NCBI GenBank assembly: GCA_964620045.1
Contig: CAZUJL010000007.1
Span: forward strand, 83,769 to 147,768
From: VFKU01 sp964620045
GTDB lineage: Bacteria; Hydrogenedentota; Hydrogenedentia; Hydrogenedentales; GCA-2746185
Direction of reading: 5' to 3'
DNA: 64,000 nucleotides
Shown here: positions 49,766-58,953 of the stretch, in pieces
Position numbering within the stretch: position 1 is the stretch's first letter
Layout of the letters: every line of letters starts with the position of its first letter
Notes under the pieces: model-generated
Databases searched by the model: none
Told to the model about the DNA's origin: nothing
Seen by the model: the letters and a program-made list of their open reading frames with translations, nothing else
Program-made: the position numbers and the translations under genes

Positions 49766-52700
49766 TCAGTCCTGAATTTTGCAGCCCGGCAAGGCTGCGG
49801 ATATTTTTTGAATCGTGCTCTGCGCAAGGCCGGTGCTGCCGATGCGCAGTTGTTCGAGCGATTTAAACTCCGCGATCACATCGCCGGAGGCCTGCGTCAG
49901 CGTCGTGCGCTGCAGGCTCAGCACCCGCAGATTCTTCAGGCCGCGCAGCTGCTTGAGCCCGTCGGGCGAAATTCGCGCCTGTTCAATCGACAGTTCCCGC
50001 AGGCCGGTGAGTCCGGCGACATTCGCGAGCTGGCGATCGGTGACGCTCGCGCCCTTCAAATCGAGCGCATACAGATCATCCGGGCCAAGCGTCGCCAGCA
50101 GCGACAAATCCTGCGCGCCGTCCGGCGGGACGACGAGCTTTACCACCTGTCCGCCGCCGAGCGACATCGGGCCGCGCGCTTCTCCGTGAATGCGCCACGG
50201 CGCTTCCGGGTCGTCCCACGGACGCAGGCTGAGACTCCCGAGCGCCTTGTCTAACGGGAACTGAATCATATGCGCCGCGGGCGCGCCGCCTTGGGCCGCC
50301 TTCGGTGCGGGTACGGAAGCCGTAGGTGGTGCCGACGTTTCCGCCGGCTCGACGACTTCCAAGCCGCCGCTGGTCGCGGGCGTTCCTGTATCCGGAGTCG
50401 AAGTCTCCGGCGCCGGAGCGGACGGACGCATTTTCACAGCGCCGCCGAAGTACCCGAGCCGGTAGAACTGCCAGCCGATGAGGCCGAGCGCGACCAACGA
50501 CAGGAGGAACAAGATCATCGCACGCGGCGCACCAGGGCGCCGCGATCGTTCCGATGCATCCTTAATTCGATCTTCCACGCGGCGCAGGCGTTCCGAACGC
50601 CGCGCGATCGAGTCCCGCAGAACATCCGCTTCGCGTCGAGCCTCGCGCAGGGCCTGCTCCCCCGAGGCCTGCTCGGTGCGCAGCGTGCGGATTTCTTCAA
50701 TGAGTTTATCCGCACCGCCTTCCGGCGTATTCGATTCATTCAGGTCTTCGAGCTGCTTCTGCAAGCGCCGCAGCGTTTCCTCGCGACGCACGCCCTGCTC
50801 GGCCGACTCGCGCATGGTGGCTTCTTTGGCTTCGAGTTCGCCACGCAGGCCGGTGAGTTCGGCGCGAATTTCGTCCTCGCTCGCGTTTTCATTTTCCGCC
50901 GCCGGGCGCCGCGTCGGCGTGACAGCGCTCGCCACCGCCGGTGCGCGGTGTGGCGCGAACGGGGCCTTGGCCGGCGCCGATTCAAGTGTGGTGAGGCTCT
51001 GCTGCAGCGATTTGAGGAGTTCCTCGCGATCCGCCGCAGGCTGCGACATGGTCTGCGCTTCATCCTGCACCTGCTGGCTGCGCTGCACCAATTCGTTCTG
51101 GAGCTGCGACACCAGCTCGCGCGCCTTGCGCAGCTCTTCTTCCTTGTCCGAGCGCACGCGATCGAGCTCCGCGGCGAGGCGGCGCTCCTTTTCCGCATGC
51201 TCGCTGGCCTCGGTTTTCAATGCGCCCAAGGTTTCCTGCATATGGCGCATTTCGGATTCGCGTTTGCGCGCTTCGTCCTCGGTTTTCTTTACCGCAGAGG
51301 CGCGCTGTTCGAGTTCGCGCTCCAGCTCTTCCACTTCCTGGCGCGCCTGATCCATCGCTTCGGCGCTGGCGCTCTTGAAGCGCTCCAGTTCCGCTTTCAG
51401 CGCCTGCTCAGACTTGGCCTTCTGCGCGGCATCGCTCTTCACACGCTCAAGGTCGGACTGCAACTTGTCGATCGCCGTTTCGCGCAGCGACGTACGCGCT
51501 TCTTCCGTTTCCACGACCCGCGCGCGTGCCGCCAACTGCCGGCGTAGTTCCGTCACTTCCTTGCGGGCTTCGTCCAGCGCTTCCGCGCTGATCGTGCGCA
51601 TATGTTCAAGCTCTTTTTCCAGCGTGTCCTTCGCGCGGGCCTTCTCGGCGGTCTCGCGCTCGCGTTTCTCAAGGTCCGCCTGCAGCTTCGCGATCGCGCG
51701 GGTCTGATCGTCGTTGCCCGATTCCGCCGCGCGCATGAATTCTTCGCGCTCGGTAAGCTGGCTGCGCATGCTTTCGAGTTCTCGGCGCGCTTCGTCCAGC
51801 GCCTGGGCGCTGGCCTCGCGAATATGCGAAAGCTCGGTGGTTAGCGCCGCTTCCGAAGCGGCCTTTGCCTGCGCCTCCGCGTGCGCCTGGCTCAACTGTG
51901 TCTGCAGGCCCGCCATGGCGGACTCGCGATCGCCCTTGCGCGCTTCGACGGCGTCGATCGCGGCCTGGCGCTTCGCAAGCTCCTGCTGCAGATGCTCCAT
52001 CTCGGTCTTCGCCTGCTGCAGGGCTTCGGCACTCGCGCTCTTGAAACGATCGAGTTCGCCCGCCAGCGACGCTTCGGAGAGCGACTTCTGCTCCGCGCGC
52101 GCTTCCATGTCTTCGAGTTTGCGCTGCAGCTCGTGGATGGCCTGCTCGCGGTTGCCGGTGTCGCGTTCCCCTTCGGTGATCAGTTTTTCACGATTGGACA
52201 GCTCGGATTTTAGACCGGCCATTTCCGCGCGTGCTTTTTCGAGCGCTTCGGCGCTGGCGCTCTTGAAGCGTGTCAATTCTTCGGCGAGGGCCGCTTCAGA
52301 CGCGGCCTTCTGCTGCGCCTGTTCGCGCATTTCGGCGATCTGCTTCTGCAAGTCGGACATCGCGCGCTCGCGTTCGGCGCCGCTCGATTCCACTTCGCGG
52401 AACGCACGCTCGCGCGCGGCGAGGCGCTCGTTCAATTCGATCATTTCCGAGCGCGCTTTGGCCATCGCCGACGCACTCGCCGTGCGGAAGCGTTCGAGTT
52501 CGGCGGCCACAGATGCCTCGGACGCCGCGCGGCCTTCGGCTTCCGTGCGCAGCGTTTCCAGATCCTGCCGCATCTTGTCCATCGCGGCTTCGCGCGAGGC
52601 CGAGCTCGATTCCGCATCGCTGACCGCGCGTTCGCGCGCATCGAGGGTGGCCTGCAACGAATCCATGTCGCGCCGCGCCTCGACGAGGTGGCTCTCACCG

Positions 52701-55105
52701 GAATGCTGCGCCGCACGCAGTCCTTCGAGTTCGAGGCGCAGCGCCCGGCCTTCGGCGGAACTCTCTCTCGCCTCGGTGGAAATTTTGTCGAATTTCACCT
52801 GCAGCGACTGAATCTGGTGCGCGCGCTCCTGCACGCGCATCTCGGCTTCGCGGATGAGGCCTTCGCGCGCTTCAAGGTTGCGCTGCAAATCCTGAATCGA
52901 GCGCTTCGCCGCTTCGACTTCGAGCGATTTCTGCAAGTCGAGTTCGCGCAGGCGCTGCAACTCTTCGTTGAGAACCTGCTCGGAAGTCGCGGCCCGCTCG
53001 GCATCCGCGCGCACGCGCTCCATCTCTTCCTGCAACTGACGCACGGTGGATGCGCGCTGGGCGTCGCTCTGTTCCGACGCACGGATAATGCGTTCGCGCT
53101 CAACGAGAGCGCGCTGAAGATCTTCGATTTCCTTGCGCGACGCATCAAGCTCGCCGGCCTTCTCGCCTTCAAGCGCACGCAGGCGATCCAGTTCGGCGGC
53201 CAGCGCGCGTTCCGAAGCGGCGGAAGTTTCGCTGTTCCGGCGCAGCAGGTCCAGTTCGGCCTGCAGGCGTTCCGACATCGCGCGGCGTTCGGCTTCGCTT
53301 TTCTGCGCAACCGCGATCAGCTTCTCGCGATCCTGCACAGCGTTGCGCAGCGCATCCATTTCCGAGCGTGCCCGGCTCAGTTCAGCCGTGCGTTCGCTTT
53401 CAATGGAGCGCAAGCGATCCAGCTCGCCCGAGAGCTCGTGCTTGGATTTTGATGCTTCGAAGGCCTCGTGGCGCAGCGAATCCAGCTCCACCTGCAGGCG
53501 CGCAATGGTCCGCTGGCGGTCGGTTTCGCTCTTTTCCGAGGCCGCGATGACCTGCTCGCGGTCACGCAGCGCCTCGCGCAGGTCGCCGGCTTCCCGTTTC
53601 GCCTGATCGAGGGCCAGCTTGGTCTCATTTTCAATCGCGCGCAGGCGGCTCAGTTCGTCGGTAAACTTCTTTTCAGAGTCCGCCGCTTCGCGCGCTTCCG
53701 CCCGCAGACTGCCGAGTTCAGCGTGGAGCCGGCCGATGGTCTGCGCGCGCTCAACGTCGGTCTGTTGCGCGGCCGCGATCGCCTTCTCGCGCACTTCGAG
53801 TTCACGGCGCAGCGCGTCGGTTTCCTGGCGCGATTGTTCCATCGCCGCCATGCGCGCCGATTCCTCGATGCGCAGACGGCCCAATTCTTCAGCGAGTTTC
53901 TTTTCCGAAGCCGATGCGTCCGCCGCTTCCCGGCGTATCGTGTCGAGTTCGGATTGCATCTTGCCCAACTGCGCTTCGCGTTCGGCTTCGCTTTGTTCCG
54001 CGGCGGCGATGGTCTTCTCGCGCAGCGTGAGCTCGAACGCGAGGCGATCCATTTCGAGGCGCGCCTGGTTCAGCGCCGCAGCCTGCTCTTTCTCCACGGA
54101 CTGCAGACGCTCGAGCTCGCCCGATAGTACGCGCTCGGATTCAGACGATGTCTCCGCTTCCTTGCGCAGACGTTCGAGTTCAGCGTTGAGCTGCTTGAGC
54201 GCCGCATCGCGTTCGACGTCGGACACAGCGGAGAGCGAGAGGGCTTCTTCGCGTGATTTCAGGTCGTCCGCGAGTCTGCGCATCTGGTCGCGCGCCAAGG
54301 AGAGCTCGCGGCTCTTTTCGTCTTCGATCGTGCGCAGTTTCTGGATTTCGACGGAAAGCTTTTTCTCGGTCTCGGTCGAGCTGTCCGCGTCCTTGCGCGC
54401 ACGGGTCAGCTCGGCCAGCAAGCCAGTCATGGCTTCTTCGCGCGCTGTGCTGCTCTGCTGTTCGCGGCGAATGGCCTCTTCGCGTTCCGCCAGCGAGCGC
54501 TGCAGCGCGTCCACTTCCTGCCGCGCGCGTTCGAGTTCGGCGGCATTCGCCGCATCCGCCTCGCGCAGTCGCTGCAATTCCTGCAGCAGTGCGTGCGAAG
54601 TGTCAGAGCTGGATTTTTCGTCGCGCCGGATATTTTCCAGTGTCTGGCTCAGTTCGGAAATTTGATCGCCGCGCGAGCGCACCGGCGTCGCATTGCGGAC
54701 GGCGGGCTCCATGATCGCATCGCGGATCGCCGCGTTGAAGGCCGAAGCAGGAAGGTCAGTGGTGTCCGCGCGTCCAACCGATTCGAGCAGCGCGCGAACC
54801 TTCGTCGCCTGCTCATCGAGATGCTTCTGCAGATCGCGGCGCTGCGCGTCGTTGAGCAGATCGTTCAACGCGTCGCTGTTGTGTCTGATGGCCGCGAGGC
54901 GATCGCGCGCGCGATCACAGGCTGCTGCCGCTTCGTCGCCGCGGCCGAGCATATAAAGGTTCAACGCCTCGAGCATCGCCACGCCGGCGCTTTCCGGCAT
55001 GGATTGCTCAAGGTCGCGCGTTAATTCATACGACGCCCGGTATTGTTCCTGGCGCAGTAAGTCCCCAGCCCGCTTATACTTCTGTTCGGCGTCGGCCGTA
55101 TACAT
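49766..55105 (-). CDS. Giant tandem-repeat coiled-coil membrane protein with C-terminal LRR-like domain
   Basis: A 1779-residue protein I cannot assign to a named family. I place the start at MYTADAEQKYKRAGDLLRQE; the open frame upstream (101 codons) lacks similarity and a ribosome site. Residues 1-110 look TPR-like. From about 165 to 1380 there are 16 tandem repeats: the first nine about 77 residues long (eleven heptads), the later seven about 74. Each follows the pattern SExxLxxELxRL...AR.EM..L...L..RE. A single helix near 1527-1547 (MILFLLSLVALGLIGWQFY) is preceded by Arg-rich sequence, so the coiled coil should be cytoplasmic. Then come a Pro/Thr linker and about 100 residues of planctomycete-style LRRs (LTGLRELSIEQARISPDGLK). 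Likely a structural scaffold. Confidence 0.85.
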   Translation of the reverse strand: MYTADAEQKYKRAGDLLRQEQYRASYELTRDLEQSMPESAGVAMLEALNLYMLGRGDEAAAACDRARDRLAAIRHNSDALNDLLNDAQRRDLQKHLDEQATKVRALLESVGRADTTDLPASAFNAAIRDAIMEPAVRNATPVRSRGDQISELSQTLENIRRDEKSSSDTSHALLQELQRLREADAANAAELERARQEVDALQRSLAEREEAIRREQQSSTAREEAMTGLLAELTRARKDADSSTETEKKLSVEIQKLRTIEDEKSRELSLARDQMRRLADDLKSREEALSLSAVSDVERDAALKQLNAELERLRKEAETSSESERVLSGELERLQSVEKEQAAALNQARLEMDRLAFELTLREKTIAAAEQSEAEREAQLGKMQSELDTIRREAADASASEKKLAEELGRLRIEESARMAAMEQSRQETDALRRELEVREKAIAAAQQTDVERAQTIGRLHAELGSLRAEAREAADSEKKFTDELSRLRAIENETKLALDQAKREAGDLREALRDREQVIAASEKSETDRQRTIARLQVELDSLRHEAFEASKSKHELSGELDRLRSIESERTAELSRARSEMDALRNAVQDREKLIAVAQKSEAERRAMSERLQAELDLLRRNSETSAASERALAAELDRLRALEGEKAGELDASRKEIEDLQRALVERERIIRASEQSDAQRASTVRQLQEEMERVRADAERAATSEQVLNEELQRLRELDLQKSLEVEAAKRSIQDLQRNLEAREGLIREAEMRVQERAHQIQSLQVKFDKISTEARESSAEGRALRLELEGLRAAQHSGESHLVEARRDMDSLQATLDARERAVSDAESSSASREAAMDKMRQDLETLRTEAEGRAASEASVAAELERFRTASASAMAKARSEMIELNERLAARERAFREVESSGAERERAMSDLQKQIAEMREQAQQKAASEAALAEELTRFKSASAEALEKARAEMAGLKSELSNREKLITEGERDTGNREQAIHELQRKLEDMEARAEQKSLSEASLAGELDRFKSASAEALQQAKTEMEHLQQELAKRQAAIDAVEARKGDRESAMAGLQTQLSQAHAEAQAKAASEAALTTELSHIREASAQALDEARRELESMRSQLTEREEFMRAAESGNDDQTRAIAKLQADLEKRERETAEKARAKDTLEKELEHMRTISAEALDEARKEVTELRRQLAARARVVETEEARTSLRETAIDKLQSDLERVKSDAAQKAKSEQALKAELERFKSASAEAMDQARQEVEELERELEQRASAVKKTEDEARKRESEMRHMQETLGALKTEASEHAEKERRLAAELDRVRSDKEEELRKARELVSQLQNELVQRSQQVQDEAQTMSQPAADREELLKSLQQSLTTLESAPAKAPFAPHRAPAVASAVTPTRRPAAENENASEDEIRAELTGLRGELEAKEATMRESAEQGVRREETLRRLQKQLEDLNESNTPEGGADKLIEEIRTLRTEQASGEQALREARREADVLRDSIARRSERLRRVEDRIKDASERSRRPGAPRAMILFLLSLVALGLIGWQFYRLGYFGGAVKMRPSAPAPETSTPDTGTPATSGGLEVVEPAETSAPPTASVPAPKAAQGGAPAAHMIQFPLDKALGSLSLRPWDDPEAPWRIHGEARGPMSLGGGQVVKLVVPPDGAQDLSLLATLGPDDLYALDLKGASVTDRQLANVAGLTGLRELSIEQARISPDGLKQLRGLKNLRVLSLQRTTLTQASGDVIAEFKSLEQLRIGSTGLAQSTIQKISAALPGCKIQD

Positions 55106-55302
55106 GCTCCCCCGCAACACCGTCTTGACCGGCAGCCCTGGCATACCGCAGTCCCCCGGAAGAACTATACCCCATTTTTCCCCCGGATCGGGGCAGGTCG
55201 GACGCGCCCCTCGCGGTCCGTAACTGCTTGTCCCGCGTAATTCTACGACGTGCCGCGCTCCGCCGCAACTCCTTTCCGGGCATGGATTTGGTATACTTCC
55301 TT

Positions 55303-55321
55303 GGTATCCATCCTGGATACC
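55303..55321. promoter_or_regulatory. Dyad GGTATCC-atcct-GGATACC between divergent genes
   Basis: Seven-base perfect arms with a five-base spacer lie in the 255-bp gap between the coiled-coil gene (minus) and the HDOD gene (plus). A further half-like copy, TTGGTATAC, sits 11 bp before. It could be an operator serving both directions, or a leader hairpin of the HDOD transcript. Nothing else is visible in the gap. Confidence 0.4.
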
Positions 55322-55360
55322 CTTCCCGGGGGGACCGTGGAAGCGTCGAGGGGGAAACTC

Positions 55361-56890
55361 GTGGCCCAGGACAGCGCCATGCTCGTTGTCGCGTGCAGTT
55401 GCGGGCAAAAAATGAAAGTGCCCGCCGAAGCACTCGGCAAAACCGTCACCTGCGTCAAGTGCGGGGAGCGGCTCCGTATCGCGCTGGATACCGCCGATCC
55501 GGATCCCGTGCCCGCGCCGCGCGCCACCGCATCCAATGGGCCCGCCGCGCCGGATTCTCCCGTTCCCCTTTCGCCCGCCACCGAACCCGAGGCCCTGCGG
55601 TTACTGCGCCAGCACGGCCTGCTGAACGATCGCGCATTGGAAGAGTCCGCGGTGTTGCAGAAGGATTTTCCCCGCGCACAGTGGGATCTGCTGATTGACG
55701 TCGGCCACCTGAGCGCGGTTGATTTCCACACGGTGATGGCGAAGCAGAAGGGCATCGCCAGCATCGATTTGATGAACTACCACATTCCGCGCGAAGTGCT
55801 CGACATTGTGCCGCCCGAGATGGCGTACCGCGGCATGTTCATTCCCGTTGACCGGCTCGGCAAACTGCTGACGCTGGCGATGGCGTGCCCACTCGACACC
55901 GAGGTCATCGGTGAAGTCGAACGGCATACGAATCTCAAAGTGAAGCGCATGCTGAGCACCGTCGACGACGTGCGCCGCATGCTCGATGCGAGTTATCCGC
56001 AGCATTCGCGACTGATGTTTATGGAAGAGTCGGGCGTCAATACGGTGTACCGCGAGTTCGAGGCCGCACTCGCGTCGAACCCGGTCGCGCGGCGCATTAC
56101 CGAGATCGATCATTTCCCGCCGTTTATCCAAACGGCAGAAGAAGTGCACACGGTTGCGGATTCCGGTGATGGTTCCGCGCTGCGTTCGATTGCCGACATG
56201 GTATCGCTGGATCCCGTGTCCACGGCGCTCATTCTGCGTGTGTCGAATTCCGATGCCTACGGATTTCCGCAGCGGGTCGATGGTCTGGGCCTTGCCTGTA
56301 CATTGCTTGGCCCGGCCGGGATCGCGCGCGTGGTGCGACTCGAGGAAGCGAAGAATTACGGCATCGCGAAGGACGGTTTCGAATACGAAAACCTCTGGAT
56401 CCGCGCGCGATTCTGCGCTGAAGCCGCGCAGGCCATCGCGATGCGCATCAATCCGCAGACCGCCATCACGGCCTACACGGCTGCATTGATTCATGACCTC
56501 GGCCGACTGGCCTTGCGCCACGCCGCGCCGAACAGCTATCCGCTGTTGACCAAAGGCCTGAGCGCCGGGTTCCGCGCCGAGGCGGAGCAGCGCCTGTTCC
56601 ATCTGACCGCGCCGGAAGCGGGCTATATGCTCGCGCGCAAGTGGAATCTTCCGCTGAATGTGGCGGAGGCGATCCGCTACCACCGCACACCGGAGCGCTC
56701 GAAGAACGCGCGCGAACTCACGCACACCATCGCGCTCGCCGCGATGATGGCCGATGCGTTTGAGTCCGACACGAGCCTCAATCTCGATCGCGCCGAATTG
56801 TTTTACGCGCCGCTGAACTTGTCGCGCGCGGACACGGTCGAAGCTTTCCAGGAAGCACGCTCCGCGCTCGCGCCGGCCGCTACGGTGTAG
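55361..56890 (+). CDS. Zinc-ribbon / MshEN (GspE N-terminal) / HDOD signalling protein
   Basis: A 509-residue cytoplasmic protein. I choose the GTG 5-6 bases after GGGGGA (MAQDSAMLVVACSCGQKM); the frame is open further up. Residues 11-38 form a zinc ribbon (CSCGQKMKVP then VTCVKCGERL). Residues about 70-220 match the type II secretion ATPase N-terminal domain (LLIDVGHLSAVDFHTVMAKQ, FIPVDRLGKLLTLAMACPLD), a fold that binds cyclic-di-GMP in MshE. From about 245 an HDOD domain follows (SIADMVSLDPVSTALILRVS, AYTAALIHDLGRLALRHA). HDOD proteins relay second-messenger signals and lack HD phosphohydrolase activity. Its stop is 6 bp from the TetR stop. Confidence 0.85.
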   Translation: MAQDSAMLVVACSCGQKMKVPAEALGKTVTCVKCGERLRIALDTADPDPVPAPRATASNGPAAPDSPVPLSPATEPEALRLLRQHGLLNDRALEESAVLQKDFPRAQWDLLIDVGHLSAVDFHTVMAKQKGIASIDLMNYHIPREVLDIVPPEMAYRGMFIPVDRLGKLLTLAMACPLDTEVIGEVERHTNLKVKRMLSTVDDVRRMLDASYPQHSRLMFMEESGVNTVYREFEAALASNPVARRITEIDHFPPFIQTAEEVHTVADSGDGSALRSIADMVSLDPVSTALILRVSNSDAYGFPQRVDGLGLACTLLGPAGIARVVRLEEAKNYGIAKDGFEYENLWIRARFCAEAAQAIAMRINPQTAITAYTAALIHDLGRLALRHAAPNSYPLLTKGLSAGFRAEAEQRLFHLTAPEAGYMLARKWNLPLNVAEAIRYHRTPERSKNARELTHTIALAAMMADAFESDTSLNLDRAELFYAPLNLSRADTVEAFQEARSALAPAATV

Positions 56891-56896
56891 TTCGCG

Positions 56897-57637
56897 TCAG
56901 GACTGGAACAGACCCGCGACATCCGGCGTGATCAGTTCCTTGTAGATCCGTCGCATGGTTTCGCGGTAGTCGAATTCCGATGACAACGGTCGCCAGCCGA
57001 GCGCGTCGAGATACGTCCGCCCAAAGGTTTTCGCCACTTCGCCCGGATCATCCACGCCGAGTCCTTGCAACGGCGCGCCAGAATTATTGATACACATCGC
57101 GCCGTAGATATTCGCCCAGTGCACATAGGTGAAGTCGGCGGGCGTCAGCCCCGGTGGCAACGTGAGATCGCCCGCATCGATTGCCTGTTGCACGATGCGC
57201 GCGCCTTTCTTGAACAGCTCGCCTTCCAGCGAGAACATGCGCGTGCAGAATTCGGGACGTACCTTGTCGCGGATGCCGTCCATGTAGATCAGCATCTCGC
57301 CGCGCGTGTACCGCGGCGACACGACGCGGATCACTTCGCCCGCCGCCACGAATCGCTCACGCGCGTTCCCCGACATCGCGAGCACCTGATCCATCAGCGA
57401 GACCCGAAGCTCCTGTGCGCGGATGCCGACCGCGAGGATCACTTCCTCCTTGCACAGGAAATGGAGATACATCGTCGCGCGCGAATACTCGAGCTCATCA
57501 GCAATGCGCCCCATCGACACCCCTTCGAAACCCTCGCGCTGCAAGATACGCCGGGCGACCTCGATGATCGCGGCCTCGCGCTGCGCGAACTCGCGTTCAC
57601 GCCGGGCAGCGCCTTTCGCAAGTGGTGTCTTTTGCAT
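56897..57637 (-). CDS. TetR-family transcriptional regulator
   Basis: A 246-residue repressor-type protein. The N-terminal helix-turn-helix is clear (IIEVARRILQREGFEGVSMG, RIADELEYSRATMYLHFLCK). The C-terminal ligand domain begins near 80 and has no close family signature. It is divergent from fabH; the 15-base palindrome at 57695-57709 between them is the likely operator. TetR regulators beside fatty-acid and ETF genes commonly sense acyl-CoA, which is inferred here. Confidence 0.9.
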   Translation of the reverse strand: MQKTPLAKGAARREREFAQREAAIIEVARRILQREGFEGVSMGRIADELEYSRATMYLHFLCKEEVILAVGIRAQELRVSLMDQVLAMSGNARERFVAAGEVIRVVSPRYTRGEMLIYMDGIRDKVRPEFCTRMFSLEGELFKKGARIVQQAIDAGDLTLPPGLTPADFTYVHWANIYGAMCINNSGAPLQGLGVDDPGEVAKTFGRTYLDALGWRPLSSEFDYRETMRRIYKELITPDVAGLFQS

Positions 57638-57694
57638 GGGTTACGCCGATGTAGGGAGCCAGATTCGGCTCAGTCAGTATTCATTATGGCATAG

Positions 57695-57709
57695 TGTCAA
57701 AGTTTGACA
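57695..57709. promoter_or_regulatory. Operator-like palindrome TGTCAAA-G-TTTGACA
   Basis: A perfect 15-base dyad between tetR and fabH, with a third half-site TGTCAA at 57713-57718. Position and symmetry fit a TetR-family operator giving autoregulation and control of fabH. The minus-strand and plus-strand TTTGACA could also serve as -35 elements. Confidence 0.7.
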
Positions 57710-57818
57710 AAATGTCAACACTTCGGCATCATTCGGCATCAAACGATTCGAATGCTCCGAGCGGGGGAGGGGGACGCCCCGCGATTTCCCAATCAGCCTT
57801 AAGAGGTGAACTGCACAT

Positions 57819-58802
57819 ATGCGACGCGCGCAAATTTCTGGCACGGGAAGTTACGTGCCCGAACGGATTCTGACCAACAACGACCTGACGGCGTTTTGCG
57901 ACACCACCGACGAGTGGATTCGCAAGCGCACCGGTATCGAACAGCGCCGCATGGCGGTCGCGGGCCAGCAAGGCACCGCGGATCTTGCCTTGCCTGCGGC
58001 GCAAGCGGCGCTTGAAGACGCGAAGCTCGCGCCCGGCGATCTTGACGCGATCATTGTTTGCACGGTCACGCCGGACCAGTTATTACCCGCGAGCGCGAAC
58101 CTCCTGCAAGGAAAACTCGGCGCGAATCATGCCGCGTCTTTCGATCTGAATGCCGCGTGTTCCGGCTTCGTGTACGGACTCGCCACTGCGAATGCGTACA
58201 TCGCATCGGGACTCTTTAACAACGTCCTCGTCGTCGGTTCTGAAGTGACCACAAGCCTGCTGACCTGGAAATACCGCGACACCGCGGTGCTTTTCGGCGA
58301 TGGTGCCGGCGCAGTCGTCTGCACGCCGTCCAACAACGGCAATGGCGTAATGTCCGCGTATCTGAAATCCGACGGCGCGAATGCCGAAGTGTTGCACGTC
58401 CCGACCGGCGGATCGAAAAACCGCATCACGCCCGAAAACGCCGCGAATGATCCGTACCGGATCTATATGGACGGCCAGGGTCTCTATAAGCACGCCGTGA
58501 CACGCTTCATCGAAGCGACCAATGCCGCACTCGAACGCTCCAGCATGACGCTCGACGACGTCGACCTCTTCATCCCGCACCAGGCCAACGCCCGCATCAT
58601 CGAGGCCGTAGGCGAACGCCTCGGGCTGCCCGACGAAAAACTGGTGCTCAACATCAACAAATACGGCAACACCGTCGCCGCCTCAATCCCGCTCGCGCTG
58701 CACGAAGCCAAGACCGAAGGCCGCCTGTTCGATGGCGCCAACGTCCTCCTGGTCTCTTTTGGCGCCGGGCTCACCTGGGCCTCCGCCATGCTGCGCTGGT
58801 AA
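57819..58802 (+). CDS. fabH: 3-oxoacyl-ACP synthase III (FabH)
   Basis: Starts fatty-acid chains by condensing an acyl-CoA with malonyl-ACP. It has 327 residues. The catalytic Cys is in LNAACSGFVYGL, His in LFIPHQANARII, and Asn in NINKYGNTVAAS. The N-terminal ISGTGSYVPERILTNNDLTA and TDEWIRKRTGIEQRR are standard FabH. It is isolated from other fab genes and sits between a TetR gene and an ETF operon, so a specialised acyl-chain role is possible, but residues do not distinguish this. Confidence 0.93.
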   Translation: MRRAQISGTGSYVPERILTNNDLTAFCDTTDEWIRKRTGIEQRRMAVAGQQGTADLALPAAQAALEDAKLAPGDLDAIIVCTVTPDQLLPASANLLQGKLGANHAASFDLNAACSGFVYGLATANAYIASGLFNNVLVVGSEVTTSLLTWKYRDTAVLFGDGAGAVVCTPSNNGNGVMSAYLKSDGANAEVLHVPTGGSKNRITPENAANDPYRIYMDGQGLYKHAVTRFIEATNAALERSSMTLDDVDLFIPHQANARIIEAVGERLGLPDEKLVLNINKYGNTVAASIPLALHEAKTEGRLFDGANVLLVSFGAGLTWASAMLRW

Positions 58803-58825
58803 CCCCGCGTGACAGAATGTCCGCT

Positions 58826-58854
58826 TGAGTGTGCCCCTTAAAAAGGTTATGATC
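58826..58854 (+). promoter_or_regulatory. Promoter of the etfBA operon
   Basis: TTGAGT at 58826-58831 and TATGAT at 58849-58854, spacer 17 bp, giving a 5' leader of roughly 90 nt before etfB. It means etfB can be expressed separately from fabH. Confidence 0.65.
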
Positions 58855-58953
58855 TTAACTAAGTAGCCCGCCATCTGTGCGGCATCCGAAAATTCCCGGC
58901 CTTTCTGGACGGGATTCATATGTCTAAACTGCATAGGGAAGAGGAATACGCCA

